DNA of 64,000 nucleotides from Elymus sibiricus (taxonomy: Eukaryota > Streptophyta > Magnoliopsida > Poales > Poaceae): NCBI GenBank assembly GCA_039707655.1, contig CM077664.1, positions 198,084,195-198,148,194 of the forward strand, written 5' to 3'. Under the pieces are notes generated by a model. That model saw only the letters and a list, made by a program, of their open reading frames with translations, was not told the origin of the DNA and made no database searches. Shown one piece after another: positions 41,826 to 53,006 of this stretch (the first letter of the stretch is position 1; the number at the start of each line of letters is the position of its first letter). The translations under genes were made by a program, and so were the position numbers.

Positions 41826-44800
41826 TTAACTGTAAAATGGACGGAGGAGCTCCGCGTTCCAGGGCCGGCTGGACTCCTCGCCGGCTGCATCTCGCTTGCG
41901 CTTGTTCGGCTTCTGCGCGTCGATGAGGTAGTACGCCTTCCGGGCGCAGAGAGCCTTGCTGACGATGAAGGGGCCTTCCCAGGGGGAGGCCAGCTTGTGC
42001 TGGCCGGCTGTCCGCTGGACGAGCCGGAGTACGAGGTCGCCTTCGCGGAACGCGAAGGGCTTGATCTTCTTGTTGTGGTAGTGGCGCAGGCCTTGTTGGT
42101 AGATGGCGGACCGGCTGAGGGCCAGGAGGCGTGCCTCCTCGAGCAGATCGACGCCGTCTTCGCGTGCTTCTTTTGCTTCGGCTTCGGTGTACATCGTTAC
42201 CCGGGGTGAGTCGAACTCGACGTCGGTTGGAATGATTGCTTCGGCTCCGTAGACGAGGAAGAACGGGGTGAACCCGGTGGAGCGGTTGGGTGTCGTCCGG
42301 AGACTCCAGAGGACGGCCGGCAGCTCATCGAGCCAGCTGCCGGGTGAGCGCACGAGCGGCTCGACCTGGCCGTTCGACTGGGGATGCGCGACAGAGGCCA
42401 AGTCGAGCCGGATGCCAGATGCAGAGCAGTAGTGGGCCAGCGCGCCCTTGGCGAAGTTGGTGCCGTTGTCCGTGATGATGCTGTGCGGCACGCCGTAGCG
42501 AACCATGATGTCCTTGATGAACCAGACGGCTGTGGGCCCGTCGAGCTTCTTGATCGGCCTGGCCTCAATCCACTTGGTGAATTTGTCGATGGCAACGAGG
42601 AGATGCGTCATGCCGCCTCGGGCGGTCTTGAAGGGCCCCACCATGTTGAGTCCCCAGACGGCAAAGGGCCATGTGATCGGGATGGTTTGGAGGGCCGAAG
42701 CCGGCTGGCGGCTGCGCTTGCTGAAGCGTTGGCAGCCCTCGCACTTGAGGACCAGTTCCTCGGTGTCTTCCAGGGGAGTGGGCCAGTAGAACCCGTGCCG
42801 GAATGCTTTGGCCACCAGGGATCTCGAGGCGGCATGGTGCCCGCACTCGCTCTGGTGGATGTCGAGGAGGATTTCGATCCCCTTGCCCCGCTCGACGCAG
42901 CGCTGGAACACGCCCGTCGTGCTGCGTTTGACGATTTCGTGGTTGATGATGCTGTAGGCGGACGCGCGCCGCTGCACTTGCCGGGCTTCGGCCTCGTCGA
43001 TGGGAAGTTCGCCGTCTTCCAAGAAGGCAAGGATTGGCTGAGCCCAGGATGGCGCCGTCACCACCGTGAGGACGGCCGCCGGGATGGGACCCGGGACGGC
43101 AGCCCCCGAGCCGGAGCCGGCAGTCCCCGGGCTGGAGCCGGCAGCCCCCGAGCCGGAGCCGGCAGCCCCCGGGCTGGAGCCGGCCGTCCTCGAGCCGGAG
43201 CCAGCAGTCCCCGAGCAGGAGCCAGCAGTCCCCGAGCTAGGGCCGGGAATCCCAGGGTCGGGTGGGGGCGCGCTGGGGTCGTCCGGGACGAAGATGGACT
43301 CCGAGTCGGGAGACGGCTTGATGGACGGCTTCCGCAGGTGCTCGAGGGAGACGCCGAATGGGATGGCTTGCCGGGTGGAGCGTACTTTGGCCAGGGCGTC
43401 GGCCACTTCGTTGTCGGCGCGTGGGACCTGGAGGAACTCACAACCATCGAACCCGCCGGAGAGTTGCTGGACCAGGAAGCGGTAGCTGGCCATGTTGGCG
43501 TCTTTGGCGTCCCAGTCGCCGGAAACTTGCTGCACCACTAGGTCCGAGTCGCCGTAGCAGAGGATGCGCCGGATGCCGATCTCCCTGGCCAGCCGGAGGC
43601 CGTGCACGAGAGCTTCGTACTCGGCGACGTTGTTGGAGGCGGCGAAATGGATCTGGAGCACGTACCGCAGCCGGTCGTTCTTGGGGGAGGACGGCACGAT
43701 GCCGGCTCCCTAGCCGTTGCGCATCTTGGAGCCGTCAAAGTGCATGCGCCAGTGAGTCGACTCCGGCGCCGGCGGTAGGTACTGCGTCTCGGTCCAGTCG
43801 ACAAGGAAGTCGGCCAGCGCTTGGGACTTGATGGTGGTGCGCGGCTCGTAGAGGATTGTGTGGCCGGGTAGCTCGATGGCCCACTTGGCCACCCGGCCAG
43901 AGGCATCCCGGCAGCCCATGATCTCGCCGATGGGGGCCGTGCTCACCACGGTAATGGCGTGCTCTTGGAAGTATTGCCTCAGCTTCTTGGTGGCGAAGTA
44001 CACGCCGTAGCACATCTTCTGGTAGTGGGGGTAGTTCTGCTTGGAGGCGGAGAGCACCTCGCTCAGGTAGTACACCGGGCGCTGGACCGGCTGCACCTTG
44101 CCCTCCTCAGGGCGCTCGACGACCAGCACCGTGCTGTCCGTGCGAGAGGTGGCGGCGATGTATAGCAGGAGTGGCTCTTTCTCAGCCGGCGCGGCCAGGA
44201 CGGGCGCGGTTGACAGCATGCGCTTGAGGTCGCGGAAGGCTTCGTCCGCCTGGTCGCTCCACTCGAACGCCGTCGTCTTCTTCATCAGCTGATACAGGGG
44301 CAGGGCCCTCTCTCCCAGCCGGCTGACGAACCGGCTGAGAGAGGCCAAGCAGCCGGTGAACTTCTGAACGTCGCGCAGTCGGGTCGGCTTGCGCATGCGC
44401 TCGATTGCCTTGATCTTCTCTGGGTTGGCCTCGATGCCACGCGTCGAGACGAGGAAACCGAGGAGCTGGCCAGCCGGCACGCCGAAGACGCATTTCTCCG
44501 GGTTGAGCTTGATCCGGAACCGGCGCAGATTGGCGAAGGTTTCCTTGAGGTCGGCGAGGAGCGTGAGGTGCTGCTTGGTCTTCACCACGATGTCGTTGAC
44601 ATAGACGTGCACATTTCTGCCAAGCTGGGGCAGCAGGCATTTCTGCATGCAGCGCTGGAAAGTGGCACCAGCGTTCTTTATCCCGAACGACATGGTGATG
44701 TAGCAGTACGCCCCAAAGGGCGTGATGAAGGACGTCTTGAGGGCGTCGGCCGGGTCCAGCTTCATCTGGTGGTAGCCGGAGTAGGCGTCCAGGAAGGACA

Positions 44801-45326
44801 GGAGCTCGCAGCCGGCTGTGGAGTCGATGACTTGGTCAATCCGGGGCAGAGCGAACGGGTCTTTGGGGCATGCCTTGTTCAGGCTGGTGTAGTCGATACA
44901 CATGCGCCAAGTGCCGTTCTTCTTCAGGACGAGGACCGGGTTGGCCAGCCACTCGGGGTGGAATACTTCCATGATGAACCCGGCTTTGAGCAGCCGGGCG
45001 ATCTCTTCGCTAATGGTTCTTCGCTTCTCCTCGGAGAAACGGCGTAGCGGCTGCCGGACAGGCTTGGCGTCCTTGCGGACGTGATATTGTGCTCGGCGAA
45101 TTCCCTCGGGACACCCGGCATGTCTTTGGGAGACCATGCAAAGATATCCTGATTCTCACGGAGGAAATCGACGAGCTCGCCTTCCTATTTGCTGTCAAGG
45201 CCGACACCCACGACGACGTACTTGCTGGAGCTGGGGTCGGCCGGGTCGAGCGGGACCTGCTTCGTGTCCTTGGACGGCTTGAAGGAGGCTTCGTCGGCCG
45301 GCTTAGGCGGAGCCGGCACGGCCGAC
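41826..45326 (-). pseudogene. Tat-like RT-RNase H-integrase, multiply disabled
   Basis: RT motifs run from PEWLANPVLVLKKNGTWRMC through TPFGAYCYITMSFGIKNAGAT to the active site, which reads YVND instead of YVDD (AAC at 44597-44595). RNase H has FDGSKM, AEYEALVHGL and YGDSDLVVQ. Integrase has an HHCC region (GHHAASRSLV, LKCEGCQRF), but its first catalytic Asp is Asn (WGLNMVGPF); ITDNGTNF and QVE are kept. After QVE about a dozen usual residues are missing (QVEPLVRSPGSW). Stops: TAG at 45328-45326 (shared with the end of the protease frame), 45187-45185 and 43712-43710. A 1-base frameshift near 45090 separates the upstream frame from the RT frame starting at 45137. A Gly/Ala/Ser/Pro-rich linker (43085-43270) follows RNase H. 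Confidence 0.9.
43085..43270 (-). repeat. GC-rich tandem repeat in the RNase H-integrase linker
   Basis: Units of about 15-30 bp built on GAGCCGGAGCCGGCAGTCCC repeat about six to eight times. On the coding strand they give Thr-Ala-Gly-Ser-Gly-type repeats (GTAGSGSGAAGSSPG). This looks like replication-slippage expansion of a spacer. Confidence 0.75.
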
Positions 45327-46361
45327 TACGCGTTAGCCAGCGCCAAGATCCTGTCGAGCTGGCGCCACTCCTCGGCGATGACCAGCGACTTGGCCAGCTG
45401 GGAGCCGGCTTTGGCGCACTCGAGGGACTTCTTGTAGTCGCCGACGACGGTGATGAGGCCCTTGGGACCCGGCATCTTCAACTTCAGGTAGGCGTAGTGG
45501 GGGACCACCATAAATTTGGCCATCGCGGGCCGGCCCAGCAGTGCGTGGTAGGGGCTGGCCAGGTCGACCACCTCGAACCAGATCGGCTCGTGGCGGAAAT
45601 GGCTGCTGGAGCCGAACAGGACGTCAAGCCGGATCCGGCCGATCGGGGAGCAGGAGAGTCCCGGCACGATGCCGTGGAACACCGTCCGGGTCGGCTCCAG
45701 CTGTCGCGCCTCGATGCCGAGCTTGGTCATCGTGTCGTGGTACAGGATGTTAATGCTGCTGCCGCCGTCGATCAGCACCCACGAAAAGCGGCAGGTGCGT
45801 TTCTCGGAGACGAGGGTGGGGTCGAGCACGAGGGCGTAGCCACCCGGCGTGGGCATGACGGCCGAGTGGTCCTCCCGGGTCCAGCTCACCGGTCGGTCGG
45901 ACCAGTGCATGTACTGGGGAACCGAAGGGAGGACGGCGTTCACCTCGTGCTGGTACTTGCGCTTGCTGTGCTTGTCGTCACCTTCGCTAGTGAAGACGAC
46001 ATAGGCCGCGTCCTGCTGCGGATAGGGGTCGTTGGCGAGGGCGCCGGCTGCCGGAGGCGGCGGAGGAGGCGGAAGCGGCGGTTGCTGCGGGCCGGCTTCG
46101 GGTGGCGGGGGTGGAAGGTTGCCCTTCAATAGGCGCTGCGTGAAGCTGCACTGCCGGAGCGTGTGCGTCGATGGCTTCGCTCCGCTGTGGTTCTTGCAGG
46201 GGGCGTCGAGCATCTGCTCGAAGGTCAGCTTGGGCTGCCAGACGGCTTTGCCAGTGCGCGGGCGCTGGCTGGCACCTTGCTCGGCCGGCTGCTCCCTCAC
46301 CACGGCGGCGACTTGCCGGTTGTCGTAGCGGGGCGCCGGCTGGTCGTTCCGGCGCTTGCCG

Positions 46362-46423
<62 letters not shown>

Positions 46424-48287
46424 GCCGTCTTGCCGGCGCTGACTGTTGTCGCCAGCCGGCTTGGCGGGAGCCGGCTGGGCCGGGAGGAGCTTGCCGTCTG
46501 TGTCGATCGTGATCTTCACATTCATCGCGGAGTCGGCCATAGCGTACTTGTCCGCCACGGCCATGTGCTCCGCCAGGGTCTCCGGCTCGTCGCACACCAG
46601 CCGGTGCTTGATCAGAGTGCCGTCTAGGCACCCGTCGATGAAATATTGGATGGCCTGGACCTCGTGGACGCCCTCGCAAGAGTTGCGGAGTTCCGTCCAC
46701 CGCGTGAGGAAATCGCGTAGGGGCTCGCCCGGCTTCTGGACGCACATGGAGAGCTGATGGGGCTTGCCGGGTCGCTTGTAGGTGCTGGTGAAGTTGCGGA
46801 TGAACGCGTCTTCGAAATCCAGCCAGGAGTTCACGCTGCCAGCTCGCAGGCTGTTAAGCCACGTCCGGGCCGAGCCGAGCCGAGCAGCATGAGGGGGACG
46901 TAACGGACAGCCACGCGCCGGTTGCCGCCGGCTATGCCGACAGCCGTGGTGTAGTCGGTTAGCCAGTCCTCCGGCTTGGTGGCGCCGGTGTACTTTGGCG
47001 AGTCGCGGGGCAGAGGGAAGCCTTTGGGGAAGGGTTCTTCGCGAATGCGGGGGCCGAAGCACGCCGGGCCGACAGAGCTTTCCTCCTCCAGGGCCGTGGA
47101 GCGCGCCAGCCGGTCGATGCGGTGACGGGCGACGCTTTCGTCGTAGGGCTCGCGGGGGCCGAGTCGGTCAGCCACGGGAACGCGGAGGCCGATTCGGCCG
47201 GCCATGGGACCGCGGGGCGCCGGGGCTTCCGGGGCCGGCTCGGGCTGCCGAGCCGGCCGCACGGGGGGCTCCGGCTGCTGAACCCGGCCATCGCCGGCCG
47301 TCTCGCCAGCGTTGCCGTCTCCAGCGGTGGTGGCGCGGTTGTGCCGGCTCCGGCCGGACCGGTGCCGGCCAGAGCGGCTTGCGCTAGTGGCGTGCGAAGA
47401 CGTCTGCCGCGCATCCCGGAGAGCCCTCTCCGGGTTCCCGGTTCTTCTTGAGGCGGAGCCGGATGGCTGGGCCGGGTCGAAGCGTTGCTGCTGCTCGTTC
47501 GCCGCGGTGATGAGGTCGCGGATGCGCTGCTGCTGCTGCAGCAGCTCCTCGCCCTCCAGGAACTCGAGATCAGCAATCACGGCCTATGCCGCGCGCATGT
47601 TCTTGACGGGGGTGTCGTAGAGGGGTCGGCCTGCGCCTAGCGCGCGGCCGAGTGCGCCCCCACGGATCCGCACCTCCGCGACCCGGCTGGGCTCGGCGGC
47701 GGGTGGAGTGAGGCCATGTGCGCTGTCGAATTCTCGCTGGGCGAACTCCAGCCGGCGCCAGGTTGCCGCAAGCTCCGTGGCCTCGAGCAGCAGATACTGG
47801 CGGCCCTCGTTGAGCTGGGCCGCTGCAGCAGCCGTGTCGGCGTCAGGTGTGATGGGGGCTTGCAGACTCCGGATCGTATCGTGGAGCGGGTCAGTGTGGC
47901 GAGGCGGAGCCGCAGCCAAGGTGGCGGTCGCGGCAGCCTTCTCCTTGGCGCGTGGGGAGCCAGCGCTAGTGCCGATGGTCAGCACCTCCGCGCAGACGCA
48001 GAGAGCGGCGACGTCGTCGGGGACGGCGCGGCTAACGGGGATAGGCGAGTCGGCGCAGTCGCACACTTCGCTGGGAAACACGTCGGGGACGAGCGCGACG
48101 AAGACGTGCTGCGCGCCGAAGGGGACGATGAAGCAGCCTGCGGGGCAGGCGACGTCCGCGCCCAGCGCAGCACTGCAGCTGGCCGGTTTGGACGTGCGAG
48201 GCGCACGGACCAAACCATGCACGATGCGCTCGCCGGAGCTGGTGAAGGGCCTCGTCCGGAACTTGACTCCGGCCGGCGCCGCGAGCA
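45327..48287 (-). pseudogene. Tat-like gag-protease with stop and 5-bp-duplication frameshift
   Basis: The frame is open from within the LTR to TAG at 47586-47584 (after KNMRAA) and resumes at once (MIADLEFLEGEELL), so one gag frame was broken by a nonsense change. No in-frame ATG just after the PBS is obvious. At about 46870-46885 the sequence CTCGG is present three times in tandem where two would keep the frame (MLLGSARTWLNSL); the extra 5 bp shifts gag. Beyond it are FEDAFIRNFTSTYKRPG, a poly-Asn tract (46361-46424), and an aspartic protease site, WVLIDGGSSINILY. No CCHC knuckle is clear. The protease frame ends at 45326. Confidence 0.85.
46361..46424 (-). repeat. (GTT)21 microsatellite encoding poly-Asn
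   Basis: About 21 perfect GTT units on the plus strand, read as AAC on the coding strand, between QRRQDG and GKRRNDQ. This is a perfect trinucleotide microsatellite inside gag. Confidence 0.95.
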
Positions 48288-48305
48288 GCCCCACGGTGGG
48301 CGCCA
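48288..48305 (-). other. Primer-binding site of the Tat-like element
   Basis: The minus strand reads TGGCGCCCACCGTGGGGC two bases after the LTR end. From memory this is the PBS type common in Tat-branch elements of grasses. Confidence 0.82.
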
Positions 48306-48307
48306 AC

Positions 48308-49266
48308 TGTCGTGGTGATTTCACGGCAGATGCCATAAGATGGCTAAAGAGGTGGGGCTACGAGAGGACGCCGGTGGGCTCCGGAGGCGAGGTTGGCACG
48401 AGCAAGTGCGAGACACGAGACGTACCCAGGTTCGGGGCCCTCTGGAGAGGTAACACCCCTAATCCTGCCGTATGAGCTGATATGCGCAAAGGTTACAGAG
48501 TTGCTCCTGGAGCTGTTTGGACGGAGGAGGGAGAAGGGGCTAGGCCACCGTTCTGCCTCTTCGACGGGAGTGTGTGTGTGTTCTGTGGAGCGAGGAATCA
48601 CTAAAGGGAAGTGAAGAGCCACTATCCCACAGGAGAGAGTGATCTGAAGGGAGCTAACTAGAATGTGTACTGATCTGACCGACCGATCGACCCCTCTGCA
48701 TGGAGGCCTCCCTGGGGGTCTTATAGGCCGACCCCCAGGGTTACAATGGTAACGTTACAGAGGCGCGGGCCCCTGGTGTCATTGACCGGAATCCGGTGGC
48801 CGGGTCGCCGGGACGCCGGGTCGCCGGGCTGCCGGGTCGCCAGGTGCGCCGCACCTGCCTGGCGCGGTGCACTGTGGCGGGTCTTGTCTCTTGTCAGTCT
48901 GGGTACAAGGCACTGTGGCGCGTCTTGTCCGTCGTCAGAGGGAGATCGGCGCCGCCGTTTCTACAGGACCGCTCCTCCCTGACACTGCCCGCCTCGGGCG
49001 GGGGCGCAAGGAAAGCTGCAGCCTCTCCTGTTCTGTCAGTATAAAGGGAGGAGTGCTGTAGCCATGCTTGCTTCGTCGCTAAGGCTTCGTCTCCTCGCGG
49101 CCGGCCGGCATGGGCCAGCCGGCCAGGCCGGGTTGCCGTGCCGAGCCGGCTCGCGCTGGGGAGCCGGCGTGCTTGGCAAGCCGGCCTGAAGGACTTGTCT
49201 TGCTCCGATGATTTTCCGAAAGGGATCCGGGCTCCGTCACCTACCCGGGGATCATCCCCCCCGACA
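48308..49266 (-). repeat. 5' LTR of the Tat-like element
   Basis: 959 bp with the same termini as 35585-36518. Minus-strand CTATAAGA (at 48720-48725) is well placed for the genomic transcript; plus-strand TATAAAG is at 49040-49046. Confidence 0.93.
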
Positions 49267-49271
49267 AGGAG

Positions 49272-49432
49272 GATGTAATATGTACGAAAAACAGGACGGC
49301 ATGAGATAATCAGACCTATGATGCGTAAACTAAGTAGAAGGCATCTCAATATATTAGAAGCAATGCAATGGAAGCTAGACACCATATGAAAGATGCTACA
49401 AATATCACTCTGCCAAGTTAATAGTGTCTCGT
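49272..49432 (-). repeat. CACTA intron remnant with diverged repeat copies
   Basis: This 160-bp island between two gypsy elements contains GTAAACTAAGTAGAAGG ... AAGCTAGACACCATATG, repeated in diverged form at 60451-60556. No coding potential. Confidence 0.55.
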
Positions 49433-50941
49433 TGATGACCCACAAGTATAGGGGATCAATCGTAGTCCTTTCGATAAGTAAGAGTGTCGAACCTAACGAG
49501 GAGCAGAAGGAAATGACAAGCGGTTCTCAGCAAGGTATTCTCTGCAAGTACTGAAAGTAGCGGTAACAGATAGTTTGGTAGCAAGGTAATTCGTAACAAG
49601 TAACAAGTAGTAATGGTAACAAAGGTGCAGCAAGGTGGCCCAATCCTTTTTATAGCAAAGGATAAGCCAGAACGAACTCTTCTAATAAGCAAAGCGTTCT
49701 CGAGGACACATGGGAATTTCATCTAGTCACTTTCATCATATTTGTTTGATTCGCGTTCGCTAATTTGATAATTTGATATGTGGGTGGACCGGTGCTTGGG
49801 TGCTGTTCTTACTCGAACAAGCCTCCCACTTATGATTACCCCCTCTCGCAAGCATCCGCAACTACGAAAGAAGAATTAAGATAAATCTAATCATAGCATG
49901 AAACATATGGATCCAAATCAGCCCCTTACAGAATAGCGCATAAACTAGGGTTTAAGCCTCTGTCACTCTAGCAACCCATCATCTAATTACTACTCCACAA
50001 TGCCTTCCCTTAGGCCCAAAGATGGTGAAGTGTCATGTAGTCGACGATCACACGACACCACTAAAGGAAGCAACAACATACATATCATCAAAATATCGAA
50101 CGAATACCAAATTCAGATGATTACTAATGAGAAGACTTCTCCCATGTCCTACCAAAAATAACTACTCACAAATCATATTCATGTTCAAGATCAGAGGGGT
50201 GTTGAATATCATTAAGGATCTGAACATATAATCTTCCACCAAATAAACCAACTAGCATCAACTACAAGATGTAATCAACACTACTAGCAACCCACAGGTA
50301 CCAATCTGAGGTTTTGAGACAAAGATTGAATACAAGAGATGAACTAGGGTTTGAGATGAGATGGTGCTGGTGAAGATGTTGATGAAGATTGGTCCTCCCA
50401 CGATGAGAGGATCATTGGTGATGTCGATGGCTTCGATTTCCCGCTCCCGGAGGGAAGTATCCCCGGCGGAATCGCTCCGCCGGAGAGCAAAATAGCTCCT
50501 ACCCAGGTTCCACCTCGAGACTGCAGCGCTTCGTCCCAAAAGTCTTCTCATTAATTTTTTAGGGCAAACGGCCTTATATAGCAGAAGGAGGGAGCCAGAG
50601 GCCAGCCAGGGGCCCCAAAGGCATCAGGGCGCGCCCAGGGGGGGCGCCCTGTTGCCTTGTGGGCAACTGGTGGGTCCCCTCCAGTATCTCTTTTCTCCAG
50701 TATTTTTTATATATTCAATAAAAAATCTTCGTGAAATTTCAAGTCAATTGGAGCTCTGTAGGATAGGTATCTCTGATGTAGCTATTTTAGGTCCAGAATT
50801 CCAGCTGCCGGTATTCTCCCTCTTCATATAAATCTTGCAAATTAAGAGAGAAAAGGCATAAGAGTTGCATCATAAAGTGAAATAATGATCAAAAACATTA
50901 TAAATAACAGTAGGAAATCATGATGCAAATTGGACGTATCA
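49433..50941 (-). repeat. 3' LTR of the Athila-like element
   Basis: 1509 bp, TGATGACCCACAAG ... GGACGTATCA on the plus strand. A purine-rich AAGCTTCGGGGAGT adjoins at 50942 on the minus strand. Minus-strand TATATAAG at 50573-50580 is the likely TATA box. Confidence 0.93.
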
Positions 50942-52493
50942 ACTCCCCGAAGCTTAGACCTCGCTTGTCCTCAAGGCAAAACCGAAATTGATAATCATGA
51001 CCACATGTTTAGAGAGAGAGGTGTCGATAAAAAAAATACGGACATGAAGGCATCATGATCTTTATTATAACAGCAATATATTATCATAAAACTTCTCATG
51101 AAAAAGTGACAATTCAATCACAAGTTAAAGTATGAACCCTAAACCAAATTGAAAACTAACAAACTATGATCTCGGTCATTGAAGCAATTGAAATTCATCA
51201 TATTATCAGAAAGAGTCTATGTAAGAGCTTTGTTTAGCAAGTTCACATACTCAACTATCATTTAGTCTTCTATGATTGCTGACACTCACGGCATACTTAT
51301 GGAGCAAAAGTTTCAGTTAGACACATAGAAAGATAGAGGCTTATAATTTTGCCTCCCAACGTATTTACCTCAAGGGTAATGTCAACAATAATAACTCATG
51401 ATCACCCACATCCAACTGGATATATATGCCTGGATCAATCCCCACCACACGATGCTTGCCAAGAGAGAAAATAAAAATGGAATAGAGGAGAATACTATTG
51501 ACTCTTGCATGAAAGTAAATACATAAAGTAAAAGATAGGCCCTTCGCAGAGGGAAGCAGAGGTTGTCATGCTCTTTTTGTTTTGGAAGTGCAAACTCTTA
51601 ATGTAAAGGAAAGTCACTTTATATTGCCCCTTGTGATAGCGACCTTTATTATGCAGTCTGTTGCTTTTATTTCTTCACCATCACATGATCGTACAAAGCT
51701 TATTTTCCCTTACAATAAAAGATCATACATATTTAGGAGCAATTTTATTGCTTTGTACCGATGACAACTTACTTGAAGGATCTTATTCAATCCATAGGTA
51801 GATATAGTGGACTCTCATGACATGAAACTGGGTTTAAGGGTTTTTGGATGCACAAGTAGTATCTCTACTTAGTGCGGAATTTTGGCTAGCAAAAGATAGG
51901 GGGCAAGCACCACCTGTTAGAGGATCCTAAACAATATAACTTCTATGTGAATATAAGCAAACATAACTCATTACGTTATCTTCCTTGTCCAACGTCGACT
52001 AATTGGCATAGAATATTCAATGGGGGCTCACAATCATAAAATATGTCCAAGATAGTGTATTTATATGTGAGACCTCTCTTTCGTTATTACTTTTTCATGA
52101 ATCGCAACAATGACCAATACTATGTTTGTCAACTTCCAACAAGTTTTAACAATTATACTTCTTTTATGTGAAGTCATCACTCCCCATGGGATTAGCATAT
52201 GGTCTTACTTTTTATTCTCTTTATTTTACTTCCAACATTGGATCAACAAAAAGCAAAACACTCAACTCAAACTACTCTTTATTATATAACTTCCACACAC
52301 GATTACATGGATAGATAGACCACAAAGCAAGCACTCAAAACTAGATCATACTAAAACTTTGTTCTTCTAAATCATGAAATAACTAAGGATCGAACTAAAA
52401 TAGATAATGGTGATAAAAAGTGATGGTGATACGATACTGGGGCACCTCCCCCAAGCTTGGCACAAGCCAAGGGTGGTGCCCATACCCATGTAC
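50942..52493 (-). other. Noncoding region between accessory ORF and 3' LTR
   Basis: About 1.55 kb, AT-rich, no supported ORF. It contains stretches related to the interiors of the Sabrina-like elements (for example GATAGGCCCTTCGCAGAGGGAAGCAG at about 51535, also near 13680), indicating shared ancestry of the 3' noncoding regions. Ends in the polypurine tract next to 50941. Confidence 0.6.
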
Positions 52494-53006
52494 TCAAGTC
52501 TCCTTCTTCGGTAATGGTGGTGATGAAGAGGTGGGCTTGTCCTCCGTCTTCCAAGGCATAGGTTCTCCATCATAAAAGGACGAACGCGTTTTCGAAGTCC
52601 TGAAATTCGCAGCTAAACTCATACCTTTGAACTTGGCCTCATACTCAAAATTTTGGTTTTGTACATCATAGATTTGAGCCTGAAGATAGTCAATCCGGTC
52701 ATTGAGCTTGAAGATGACGTCCCCAATATTCTTGCCGTCCACTTTGTGCTCATGGATGAACTCCGTGATCATGGAGTGGTTAGCATTAAGTCCGCGCTCT
52801 ACCATCTCTTGGCACTTGAAGATCTCCTGTTCCACCGCTTCCAGCCTGGCCTTCTTGCTCCCGATCTTCTTAGGTCCTTGCACGTCCCGGATGTGGAGCA
52901 CCCCCTCACGCATCTCGATGGCCTGAGGGTGCTTCATCACCTCCGGTAGGTACGGGTTGATGACCTTCTCGTAGAACGTGTCTTTGGACGAGCTTGGAGA
53001 CGCCAT
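52494..53006 (-). CDS. Accessory ORF of the Athila-like element (170 aa, intact)
   Basis: ATG at 53006 in the strong context CACCATGGCG (MASPSSSKDTFYEKVINPYL). The middle third (about residues 50-120) is a likely coiled coil (KKARLEAVEQEIFKCQEMVE; LNDRIDYLQAQIYDVQNQNF). The C-terminus is Ser/Pro-rich. No signal peptide or transmembrane helix, so it is not a recognisable Env. It lies where Athila-lineage elements carry an env-like ORF after pol and is uninterrupted although pol has several stops. Function unknown. Confidence 0.7.
   Translation of the reverse strand: MASPSSSKDTFYEKVINPYLPEVMKHPQAIEMREGVLHIRDVQGPKKIGSKKARLEAVEQEIFKCQEMVERGLNANHSMITEFIHEHKVDGKNIGDVIFKLNDRIDYLQAQIYDVQNQNFEYEAKFKGMSLAANFRTSKTRSSFYDGEPMPWKTEDKPTSSSPPLPKKET

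Larger units (their letters stand above)
35585..49266 (-). mobile_element. Tat-like Ty3/gypsy element with an antisense accessory gene
   Basis: A complete 13.7-kb element with TSD AGGAG at 35580-35584 and 49267-49271. It reads right to left: 5' LTR 48308-49266, PBS 48288-48305, gag-protease, RT-RNase H-integrase down to 41826, then a 3' region (36519-41100) carrying a multi-exon ORF on the opposite strand, then the 3' LTR. The GC content is clearly higher than its neighbours. Antisense 3' ORFs are typical of the Tat branch (Retrosat2/Grande-like). All coding regions carry disabling lesions. Confidence 0.93.

Noticed and set aside
42384..43541. 385-codon plus-strand ORF opposite integrase
   Set aside because: It is the antisense shadow of the minus-strand RNase H-integrase frame, which has recognisable catalytic motifs.
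46361..46424. Assembly error at the (GTT)21 tract
   Set aside because: The gag frame is the same on both sides, so the tract is consistent with a real in-frame microsatellite; exact length remains uncertain.
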